Shown here in pieces: positions 17,086 to 23,264 of a stretch of DNA of 38,869 nucleotides. Every line of letters begins with the position of its first letter. Position 1 is the stretch's first letter. Both the position numbers and the translations under genes were made by a program. The notes under the pieces are model-generated. The model was not told the origin of the DNA, ran no database searches, and saw only the letters and a program-made list of their open reading frames with translations. The stretch comes from Odoribacteraceae bacterium. Its GTDB lineage: Bacteria; Bacteroidota; Bacteroidia; Bacteroidales; Marinifilaceae. The stretch spans positions 1 through 38,869 of the forward strand of contig JAISNC010000002.1 in the NCBI GenBank assembly GCA_031276355.1. Reading direction: 5' to 3'.

Positions 17086-18923
17086 GATTGCTATACATTG
17101 ACTTGTTTTGCGGGGCCGGTGGCACGAGTACCGGCGTGGAGAGCGCGACCTACAAGGGTGAAAAATGCGCGAAGGTGATCGCGTGCGTGAACCACGACGC
17201 GAACGCCATAGCGAGCCACGCGGCCAACCACCCGGACGCGCTGCACTTCACCGAGGATATCCGCACGTTGGAATTGTCGCCGCTCCTGGAACACGTCGAA
17301 GAAATGAAAGCGCAATACCCTGACGCGCTGGTGGTACTTTGGGCCTCGCTGGAATGTACGAATTTCAGCAAGGCTAAAGGCGGAAAACCTCGTGATGCCG
17401 ACAGTCGCACGTTAGCCGAACACCTGTATCGCTATATTGCCGCCATTAACCCGGATTACATACAGATCGAGAACGTGGCAGAGTTCATGAGTTGGGGTGA
17501 TTTGGGCGAAAACGGGAAGCCTGTATCGTGCGACAGTGGACGCTTATACCACAAGTGGGTTAATACAGTAAAGGATTACGGTTACGATTTCAGTCACCGT
17601 ATTTTGAACGCCGCCGATTACGGCGCGTACACCTCCATAAGGCGTTTCTTTGGGCAGTTTGCCAAGTGCAGGCTACCGATAATATGGCCGGAGCCGACGC
17701 ACGCGAAAAAACAAACGTCCGGTTTATTCGGACAGTTGAAAAAATGGAAGCCGGTAAAGGATGTATTAGACTTCGCTGATGATGGCGAAAGCATTTTTAT
17801 GCGCAAAAAACCGCTTTCCGACAAAACGCTTGAGCGCATTTATGCCGGATTGGTAAAGTTTGTGGCGGGCGGAAATGATAAATGGTTATTGAAATACAAC
17901 TCGATAAACGGCGTAACCGGTAAACATGTGCCGCCATCGGTAGACGAGCCTTGCCCGGTGATAGGATGCCAAGACCGGCTGGGGATTTTGCAAACACAAT
18001 TTCTGTCGAAATATTATAGCGGGCACCCGGATGGCAAAAACTTTTCGGTAGAAGAACCGGCGCATACTGTCACGCCGATAGACCACCATTCGTTAGTGAG
18101 TGCCAGCTTTATCCAGCAGCGGAATACCGGCAATCCCGAACACAAGATTGTATCGGTAGAGCGTCCCTCCCGCACCATAACCGCCACCGGCGGCAATCAA
18201 GAGCTGGTACAGCCTGTTTTTCTCGCACGCTATAACGGACAGCCGAAACAGGATGTAAACGCCGTTTCGGTAGAGGTTCCGTCGCCGACCTTGACGACCA
18301 TAGATCGGCTTGCATTGGTAACGCCGAATTTCATCGTCAATGAATATTCGGGAGGCGGCCAACACGCGAGTATTGACGACACATGTCCCGCCGTTCTTAC
18401 GCAACCAAAACAAAAAGTTGTTCAATGTAAATTCATTGACCAGCAATTCGGGAATAGCCATCCGTCAAGCATCGAGCATCCGCTCGGCTGCATCACGGCG
18501 AACCCGAAATACAATCTCGTGACGTGCCACACGAACCGCTATTACTTGATGAATCCGCAATTTAGCAGCGAAGGAGGCTCTATCGACAACCCGTGTTTTA
18601 CCTTAATCGCTCGCATGGACAAGAGACCGCCTTATCTTGTCATGACCGAAGCCGGGCAATTAGCGATTGAAGTCCATGAAACAGACAGCGAGCCGATGAA
18701 ACGGATAAAGGAGTTCATGGCGTTATACGGGATAGTCGACATAAAAATGCGGATGCTACGGATACCGGAGCTGAAACGAATAATGGGCTTCCCGGAAGAT
18801 TACGTCCTGATCGGCAGTAAGGCCGAGCAAAAGAAGTATATCGGGAACGCCGTCGAGGTGAACATGGCGAGGGTATTATGCGAGGCGCTTTGCCTCGCGT
18901 TAATCAATAAATATCTAAAATGA
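17073..18923 (+). CDS. DNA cytosine-5 methyltransferase with seven tandem repeats
   Basis: Methylates C5 of cytosine in DNA. Motif I LFCGAGG is at 11-17; motif IV is SLECTNFS with Cys95 as the nucleophile, where most family members have Pro-Cys (PPCQ.FS); ENV motif VI near 130; SIRRRFFG near 189-196 is motif VIII. C-terminal motifs IX-X are RMLRIPELKRIMGFPEDY and KYIGNAVEVNMA. The 616-residue length is well above the usual 330-430, explained by a region 289-540 made of seven imperfect 33-38-residue repeats starting at about 289, 325, 361, 399, 433, 466 and 502, each like S-[VI]-[DE]-x-P-x-x-T-[IVL]-T ... LV. This region lies between motifs VIII and IX, where the target recognition domain belongs. 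Other phage enzymes carry two to four such units. Overlaps the adenine methylase; no restriction partner is seen. Confidence 0.92.
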   Translation: MENIRLLYIDLFCGAGGTSTGVESATYKGEKCAKVIACVNHDANAIASHAANHPDALHFTEDIRTLELSPLLEHVEEMKAQYPDALVVLWASLECTNFSKAKGGKPRDADSRTLAEHLYRYIAAINPDYIQIENVAEFMSWGDLGENGKPVSCDSGRLYHKWVNTVKDYGYDFSHRILNAADYGAYTSIRRFFGQFAKCRLPIIWPEPTHAKKQTSGLFGQLKKWKPVKDVLDFADDGESIFMRKKPLSDKTLERIYAGLVKFVAGGNDKWLLKYNSINGVTGKHVPPSVDEPCPVIGCQDRLGILQTQFLSKYYSGHPDGKNFSVEEPAHTVTPIDHHSLVSASFIQQRNTGNPEHKIVSVERPSRTITATGGNQELVQPVFLARYNGQPKQDVNAVSVEVPSPTLTTIDRLALVTPNFIVNEYSGGGQHASIDDTCPAVLTQPKQKVVQCKFIDQQFGNSHPSSIEHPLGCITANPKYNLVTCHTNRYYLMNPQFSSEGGSIDNPCFTLIARMDKRPPYLVMTEAGQLAIEVHETDSEPMKRIKEFMALYGIVDIKMRMLRIPELKRIMGFPEDYVLIGSKAEQKKYIGNAVEVNMARVLCEALCLALINKYLK

Positions 18924-18930
18924 ACAAGAA

Positions 18931-19215
18931 ATGAAAAAGATCACGTTAGAAGATTTCAAGAATTTCCTGGGAGAAGCGTACAGGAGCTACGCCGAGAACG
19001 TCAAGAAAGAGCACGTGAGCCTCCGCTCACTATCTCCGGAAGCCCCGGCAGAAGATCATGTTGAAGAGTTCACGTTAAGGACGATCCCAACGCAATGGAT
19101 ATCGTCCCCGTTTATCTGGGGTAGGACAAAGGAAAAACATGAATTTTGGTGCGAGCTCGACATCAAGTGGAAGAATTATATCTTCCGAGGAACCACTAAA
19201 TCTCCACGGCCATGA
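18931..19215 (+). CDS. Small phage protein, paralogue family member 1
   Basis: 94 residues, function unknown. It shares a pattern with three genes at 21657, 21953 and 22243: ITLEDFKNFLG near the start, then a tyrosine or phenylalanine followed by a basic helix, then WISSPFIW and FWCELDIKW near the end. The middle differs between members. This is the most divergent copy. Stop overlaps the next gene start by 4 nt (ATGA). Possibly a small mixed helix/strand DNA- or protein-binding unit; I cannot name a family. Confidence 0.7.
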   Translation: MKKITLEDFKNFLGEAYRSYAENVKKEHVSLRSLSPEAPAEDHVEEFTLRTIPTQWISSPFIWGRTKEKHEFWCELDIKWKNYIFRGTTKSPRP

Positions 19216-19406
19216 AGATAAGTGAACTCGTGAAAGAGCTAAACGCAGTAAAACGGGCGCACGGCGACCTGGACGTGTACTTCCCGAATGGGTGGGACGA
19301 CAACGGGGCCATCCCCGAGAATATAGGGAACGTCGACGTTATGTTCGACGAACCTCAAGGTGTGTACGACGAGATCCGGTGGGTATTGATTTACGGGGAA
19401 TCGTGA
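19212..19406 (+). CDS. Small phage protein (MKISELVKEL type)
   Basis: 64 residues beginning MKISELVKELNAVKRAHGDLDVYF, a start common in phage and plasmid small proteins of unknown function in which a helix is followed by a 'D..V' beta strand. ATGA overlap with the gene before. Ends in a beta-rich segment (YDEIRWVLIYGES). No function can be assigned. Confidence 0.65.
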   Translation: MKISELVKELNAVKRAHGDLDVYFPNGWDDNGAIPENIGNVDVMFDEPQGVYDEIRWVLIYGES

Positions 19407-19422
19407 AAATTAAAACAGAGAA

Positions 19423-20253
19423 ATGATCAGGATCATCCGCGTGTTCCCGCGCCGCACGGCAGCCACCCCCGACGACGATCTCGTCCGGGTAAACACCCCT
19501 CCCGGTTTCTTCGACGAGGCCGACGAGGTGCGCGTGTCCGTCGCGTTCACGTGGGACATCCCGCGCGCCGAGTGGCTCGCCAGGCAATGGAAACCGGTAG
19601 CGCCGGTATCCATCGGTGGCCCGGCGTTCAACGCGCCAGGGGGAGACTTCGTGCCGGGAATGTACATGAAGCGCGGATATGTTATAACCTCGCGCGGATG
19701 CATGAATCGCTGCTGGTTTTGTAGCGTTCCCTCCCGCGAGGGCGGCATCCTGAGGGAACTCCCGGTAACGGACGGCTGGATCGTTACCGATGACAACCTC
19801 CTCGCGTGCTCGCCATCCCACGTCGAGGCGGTGTTCGCCATGCTTCGCCGGCAGCCGCGTCGCCCGGAGTTCGTCGGCGGCCTCGAGGCGAAACTGCTCA
19901 CCCCGGACATGGCCGTCGCTCTTCGCTCCCTCAACCCCCGGAGCATGTACTACGCTTACGACACCCCCGACGATCGCGATCCGCTGGTGCAAGCGGGTAG
20001 ATACCTCGCCGCCGCCGGTTTCCGGCGAGAGTGGCACGTCTCCCGTTGCTATGTGCTCGTAGGCTACAAGGGTGACACGTTCGAGAAGGCCGAGCGCCGC
20101 CTTCACCAGGCGTGGGAGGCCGGGTTCTTCCCGTTCGCCATGCTCTACCGGGATGGTTCCGGCAAGCATTCCAACGAGTGGAAAAAATTCCAAAGCGAGT
20201 GGATTAACCCGCTTGCAACAGTAAGAAAATTGAAAACCATTAATAATCAATAG
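19423..20253 (+). CDS. Phage-type radical SAM protein
   Basis: 276 residues with the radical SAM iron-sulfur motif R-G-C-M-N-R-C-W-F-C, ligands Cys93, Cys97 and Cys100 (C-x3-C-x2-C), which binds a 4Fe-4S cluster and cleaves S-adenosylmethionine to a 5-deoxyadenosyl radical. Upstream, residues 1-75 hold VSVAFTWDIPRAEWLAR and VSIGGPAFNAPGG, a shortened version of a B12-binding-like N-terminal fold without the cobalamin His signature. Downstream are WIVTDDNLLA, VGGLEAKLLT and CYVLVGYKGDTFEKAERRL, giving the (beta-alpha) barrel. This same compact type is known from phages and prophages but its reaction is not. Not QueE-like (which has C-x14-C-x2-C). Lies among DNA-modification and small early genes, so a role in base or tRNA modification is possible but unproven. 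Confidence 0.85.
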   Translation: MIRIIRVFPRRTAATPDDDLVRVNTPPGFFDEADEVRVSVAFTWDIPRAEWLARQWKPVAPVSIGGPAFNAPGGDFVPGMYMKRGYVITSRGCMNRCWFCSVPSREGGILRELPVTDGWIVTDDNLLACSPSHVEAVFAMLRRQPRRPEFVGGLEAKLLTPDMAVALRSLNPRSMYYAYDTPDDRDPLVQAGRYLAAAGFRREWHVSRCYVLVGYKGDTFEKAERRLHQAWEAGFFPFAMLYRDGSGKHSNEWKKFQSEWINPLATVRKLKTINNQ

Positions 20254-20255
20254 TC

Positions 20256-20666
20256 ATGAAAAAAGTAGCATTAACAATTAAAACAGAGAAAACCTATCAC
20301 ATTGAATTCAACGAGGAAATTCTTGACGAGGAAGTGATCGAGAATTTCAACGAGTACATGTTCGAGATCAAGCAAATGCCAGAAGACGATAATTATCGTC
20401 GTCCATTCATGGACAAGTTTTTACCACTACATGGTATCACGGAGAGCGATTACCCATACTTGAACCTCGCGAAACACGTCGCGCTCCAGGCTTCTATGGA
20501 TAATCTTGAATACTTGGAATTACTCCCGAAGGCTCAATATGTCACAAAGGAAGCGGATGAAGAGGTCGGCTTTCTGGTCTCGAGATATCCCAATACCGGG
20601 ATATTCGTGGAGAAAATAGACGAGGACGTTGAATTCGATTTCGATTTCGACAACATAAATGTTTAA
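20256..20666 (+). CDS. Acidic phage protein of unknown function
   Basis: 136 residues, strongly acidic, ending in DEDVEFDFDFDNINV. LTIKTEKTYHIEFNEEILDE at the start predicts beta strands then a helix. It resembles DNA-mimic or single-strand-binding accessory proteins only in charge, and I do not recognise a family. Starts 2 nt after the radical SAM stop codon. Confidence 0.6.
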   Translation: MKKVALTIKTEKTYHIEFNEEILDEEVIENFNEYMFEIKQMPEDDNYRRPFMDKFLPLHGITESDYPYLNLAKHVALQASMDNLEYLELLPKAQYVTKEADEEVGFLVSRYPNTGIFVEKIDEDVEFDFDFDNINV

Positions 20667-20696
20667 AAAACAATATTATGAAATAAATAGGGAACC

Positions 20697-21323
20697 ATGA
20701 AAAACGAGACCGAAGTATTTAATTTATTCTTGGACGAAGAATCAATCTACCTCTATCAACATGAGCCAATCCGTCAGGGTAATTTTGTTTACGCGTGTAA
20801 CAACCACGTGATGGCACGTGTATTCGCAAATATAACAGAAGGCGAATATTGGAAGGTGCAGTATCCTGATCTTTCAATAGCATTCATCGATACGGTGAAC
20901 AAACGCGTCCTCACGAGGAAATTCATCAAGGATAGCATGTCGAAAGCACCACTCGTGGACGAAACGATGGAAACCGACGAACTCCTCCCTTGTGAAGTAT
21001 GCAAGGGACGGGGACAAGTGACCTGGACTTTCGAGGATTACGAAAAAAAGGACGATTGCCCGGCATGTAACGGTTCGGGCTACTCAATAGAACACAAGAG
21101 AGTTCCGACCGGAAACAAAATCCCGGATCCAGAATTCAAGATAAAAATCGAAAATAAGACGTTTAGACTTGAACTTGTTAAAGTGCTTTTCACCGCGATG
21201 GAGTTGGCAGGGGTAAATAAGGTGACGATGCATTATAACAACTCGACGTGTAATGAACAATCGATATTTAATCTCACGCCATACATTGACGTGGTGATTA
21301 TGCCGATCAAGGACGAAAATTGA
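20697..21323 (+). CDS. Phage protein with DnaJ-like zinc finger
   Basis: 208 residues. A zinc-binding hairpin is formed by CEVCKGRG (Cys99, Cys102) and CPACNGSG (Cys121, Cys124), the C-x-x-C-x-G-x-G repeat of DnaJ. There is no J domain, so it is a free-standing zinc finger module, perhaps for protein or RNA contact. The flanking parts (1-90, 140-208) look mixed alpha/beta and I recognise nothing in them. A shorter gene at 23055 uses the same finger. RBS region AT-rich; 30-nt gap from the gene before. Confidence 0.65.
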   Translation: MKNETEVFNLFLDEESIYLYQHEPIRQGNFVYACNNHVMARVFANITEGEYWKVQYPDLSIAFIDTVNKRVLTRKFIKDSMSKAPLVDETMETDELLPCEVCKGRGQVTWTFEDYEKKDDCPACNGSGYSIEHKRVPTGNKIPDPEFKIKIENKTFRLELVKVLFTAMELAGVNKVTMHYNNSTCNEQSIFNLTPYIDVVIMPIKDEN

Positions 21324-21355
21324 TCCAGACGTACCGCTGGAGATCATACATTTCA

Positions 21356-21466
21356 CGAGATTTAGATACTAAGTCTCGCGCATGACACGGGGAGCACGGA
21401 AGGCTGGACACAATTTCGACAAGAGAAGTAGACGAGGCCGGTGGTTCGATCCCACCCTCCCCGCTA
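21356..21466 (+). other. tRNA-like structured element (noncanonical)
   Basis: CGGGGAG (21388-21394) pairs with CTCCCCG (21457-21463), a 7-bp acceptor-like stem. Directly inside lies a perfect T-arm: GGTGG (21440-21444), loop TTCGATC, CCACC (21452-21456). The span is 76 nt, tRNA-like, and CGGA/TTCG (21397-21400, 21415-21418) could form a D-stem with GG in its loop. But the stretch 21419-21439 is purine-rich and forms no anticodon stem. A separate 9-bp hairpin (21356-21364 with 21370-21378, loop GATAC) precedes it. No CCA is encoded. So it is either a damaged tRNA or a deliberate tRNA mimic. The reverse strand would encode a spurious peptide with GGIEPPASSTS, which is a usual sign of translated tRNA. 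Confidence 0.5.
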
Positions 21467-21487
21467 ACCCAATTAAAAACTGACATT

Positions 21488-21664
21488 ATGATTACAGAAA
21501 CCACTTACTACGAGGAAGACCTCAAGAGAGGAAAATGCAAATGTTGCGGGGAAATATCCTCGTTCATCGTGAAGTCCGAATCCCTGTGCGTCGACTGCCT
21601 GCAGGAGATTGAATTCATCGAGGCGTGTTCCGGTATAATGAACAAATCTTTAAAAGATGAATAG
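21488..21664 (+). CDS. Small zinc-ribbon-like protein
   Basis: 58 residues starting MITETTYYEE and ending MNKSLKDE. Cysteines at 17, 19, 20 (CKCC) and at 34, 37 (CVDC) make a compact four-ligand zinc site. It begins 22 nt after the tRNA-like element behind the ACCCAATTAAAAACT leader and overlaps the next gene by 8 nt (its stop TAG lies inside the next ATGAATAG). Function unknown; probable DNA- or protein-binding accessory factor. Confidence 0.6.
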   Translation: MITETTYYEEDLKRGKCKCCGEISSFIVKSESLCVDCLQEIEFIEACSGIMNKSLKDE

Positions 21665-21956
21665 TAAAGAAGTGACCATTGACGACCTTGCGGCCTTCCT
21701 CGGGCTGCATTACGTCCTGTTCGTGAAGCTCCTCACGGAGTATCACGCGGAATACGACACGCCCACTCGCGGGGAGAGGGTACGCTACCACTGCGAGCGG
21801 TGGCCCCCGCAAGATTGGATATCCATGGCCTTCTCCTGGAAAGCGGCCCCCGGGGGAGCCTCGCTCTGGGCGAAGCTGGACGAGGGGTGGCAAGAAAGGT
21901 GGATGGATCTGCGGCAGAAGCGCATGGAAGAATTAGCTAAAAACAAGCAGCCATGA
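21657..21956 (+). CDS. Small phage protein, paralogue family member 2
   Basis: 99 residues. VTIDDLAAFLGLHYVLFVKL opens it, PTRGERVRYHC sits in the middle and PQDWISMAFSW and SLWAKLDEGWQERW close it. It is a close relative of the gene at 22243: most of the DNA between LGLHYVLFVK and TRGERVR is nearly identical, which suggests a recent duplication. Overlaps its neighbours on both sides (8 nt upstream, 4 nt ATGA downstream). Function unknown. Confidence 0.75.
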   Translation: MNSKEVTIDDLAAFLGLHYVLFVKLLTEYHAEYDTPTRGERVRYHCERWPPQDWISMAFSWKAAPGGASLWAKLDEGWQERWMDLRQKRMEELAKNKQP

Positions 21957-22261
21957 TGACGAGAGAATTAACGATAGACCACCTCAAGGAGTTCCTTGGG
22001 GAGAATTACGAGAAGTTCGTGGCGAATTTCAATCCGCGGTACCTCGACGCGTACCGGGAGGACGGGTACACGGACATGACCACGGACGCGCTTGTCGCGT
22101 GGCACATCCACAATTTGCACCCGTTCCGCTGGATTTCCTCCGCGTTTTTCTTCATGGAAACCACGGAAGGCACTGAATTTTGGCTCGCCATCAACGAGGG
22201 GTGGAGGAAACATTTTTATGGATTCGAGAAAAGTCAAGTGTCATGGAATGGGAAAGAGTAA
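21953..22261 (+). CDS. Small phage protein, paralogue family member 3
   Basis: 102 residues with the same layout: LTIDHLKEFLGENYEKFVAN, then FRWISSAFFF and FWLAINEGWRKHF. The middle carries a different segment (about 40-62). Less similar to its neighbours than members 2 and 4 are to each other. Its last codons overlap the start of member 4 by 19 nt. Function unknown. Confidence 0.75.
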   Translation: MMTRELTIDHLKEFLGENYEKFVANFNPRYLDAYREDGYTDMTTDALVAWHIHNLHPFRWISSAFFFMETTEGTEFWLAINEGWRKHFYGFEKSQVSWNGKE

Positions 22262-22530
22262 CACATGAAGATTTGAAGGCATTCCTCGGGTTGCATTACG
22301 TCCTGTTCGTGAAGCTCCTGGAGGAGTGTCACGTCGAGTACAATGTACCCACTCGCGGGGAGAGAGTAAGGTTTCACTGCGTGCGCCAACCCCCGAGATA
22401 CTATATACGGACGGCCTTCCAATGGGAAGATGCCCCCGGTGGATACTCTTTTTGGGCGAATCTGGACGTTCAGTGGCAGAAGCGCGTGGAAGAATTAACT
22501 AAAAACAATCAACCCGATGAACAAGAGTAA
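22243..22530 (+). CDS. Small phage protein, paralogue family member 4
   Basis: 95 residues from ATG at 22243 (MEWERVTHEDLKAFLG); the frame is open further upstream to 22180 but those residues do not match the family. LGLHYVLFVKLLEECHVEY and PTRGERVRFHC mirror member 2, and YYIRTAFQW and FWANLDVQWQKRV close it. WIS is changed to YIR, a possible change of binding surface. Function unknown. Confidence 0.72.
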   Translation: MEWERVTHEDLKAFLGLHYVLFVKLLEECHVEYNVPTRGERVRFHCVRQPPRYYIRTAFQWEDAPGGYSFWANLDVQWQKRVEELTKNNQPDEQE

Positions 22531-22786
22531 CACGATCGAACGGCAGGGAACCTACCGCTACACCCTCTACGATCCACTCGCCGACGAGTGGACGAGACAC
22601 TCCGCCCGCGTCCAGATCCTCGATGAGACCGCGCGCAGCTACCGCGTTCGCTTCCTGTCGCGAAGCGCTGGCGGCCACGGGATCGGAAGCGAGACGTGGG
22701 TGAGGAAAAAGAGCGTCTCTCTCCAGCGAGAGAGGTCGGTAACAAGAGTAACGCAAGAGTCGCGCTGGCTCCCGTACATGGACTAA
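22517..22786 (+). CDS. Small basic phage protein
   Basis: 89 residues, arginine-rich, with VRFLSRSAGGHGIGSETWVR and KKSVSL in the second half. The pattern (strand-rich, 'Y.V.F......G......WVRKKSV') occurs in small phage proteins near replication genes; it resembles an SH3-like or KOW-like barrel, which is only a guess. Overlaps member 4 by 14 nt. Confidence 0.6.
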   Translation: MNKSNTIERQGTYRYTLYDPLADEWTRHSARVQILDETARSYRVRFLSRSAGGHGIGSETWVRKKSVSLQRERSVTRVTQESRWLPYMD

Positions 22787-22789
22787 AAA

Positions 22790-23077
22790 ATGAATACCAT
22801 GAATATTTTCAAGAAAAAAAATCCCCCGGATAGCGTGATCCTCGGTAGCCCGACCCGCGCCGGGTGCCCGAAACGAGTGCTCCAGGTCTTCCGGTTCGAC
22901 GATGGCCGGTTGTGGAACGTGCTCGGGACGGTCTCTCCCGGCGGGCGCGAGGTATTTGTCGTTTGGGATGCCCGCGGGCACGCGTATGTTTGTCACGAGA
23001 GAGAAAGAAAATTCGACTTACTCATTCCCGATCAACGGGAAAATAAAACACGCCATGATAGAAGGCATTTACATTGA
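22790..23077 (+). CDS. Small phage protein, unknown
   Basis: 95 residues, starting 3 nt after the gene before. FKKKNPPDSVILGSPT then VLQVFRFDDGRLWNVLG, GREVFVVWDARGHAYV: strand-rich and basic. Its C-terminus (KTRHDRRHLH) overlaps the start of the zinc mini-protein by 23 nt. Could begin at the second ATG, 9 nt downstream. Function unknown. Confidence 0.55.
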   Translation: MNTMNIFKKKNPPDSVILGSPTRAGCPKRVLQVFRFDDGRLWNVLGTVSPGGREVFVVWDARGHAYVCHERERKFDLLIPDQRENKTRHDRRHLH

Positions 23078-23264
23078 TGAAATTGTCACGTGCGTCACGT
23101 GCAAGGGGAAGGGCTGGACACGCGTCCCGGCCCCAAATACCTGTAACGAGTACACGAAAAAAACGTGCGACCAGTGCCACGGTACCGGGTTAATCCAGTT
23201 AACCGGTAAACTGAACGTCCACGCGTATATCCCGCCTTATTATGATACCAAAGGAGAAAATTGA
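23055..23264 (+). CDS. DnaJ-type zinc finger mini-protein
   Basis: 69 residues: MIEGIYIDEIVTC opens it, CVTCKGKGW (Cys13, Cys16) and CDQCHGTG form a DnaJ-type zinc hairpin. Apart from the finger, only a tail IPPYYDTKGEN. It overlaps the primase-helicase start by 23 nt, so it is translated with it. Together with the larger finger protein at 20697 it suggests a phage-specific use of this fold, for example helping the primase or an RNA; unproven. Confidence 0.65.
   Translation: MIEGIYIDEIVTCVTCKGKGWTRVPAPNTCNEYTKKTCDQCHGTGLIQLTGKLNVHAYIPPYYDTKGEN

Noticed and set aside
19339-20250. 303-residue open frame on the minus strand
   Set aside because: It is the mirror of the GC-rich radical SAM gene, whose Cys motif and family pattern are clear; the reverse frame lacks any recognisable domain.
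21388-21466. Normal tRNA gene
   Set aside because: Acceptor and T-arm are good but no anticodon stem forms and U33 is absent, so I kept it as a tRNA-like element only.
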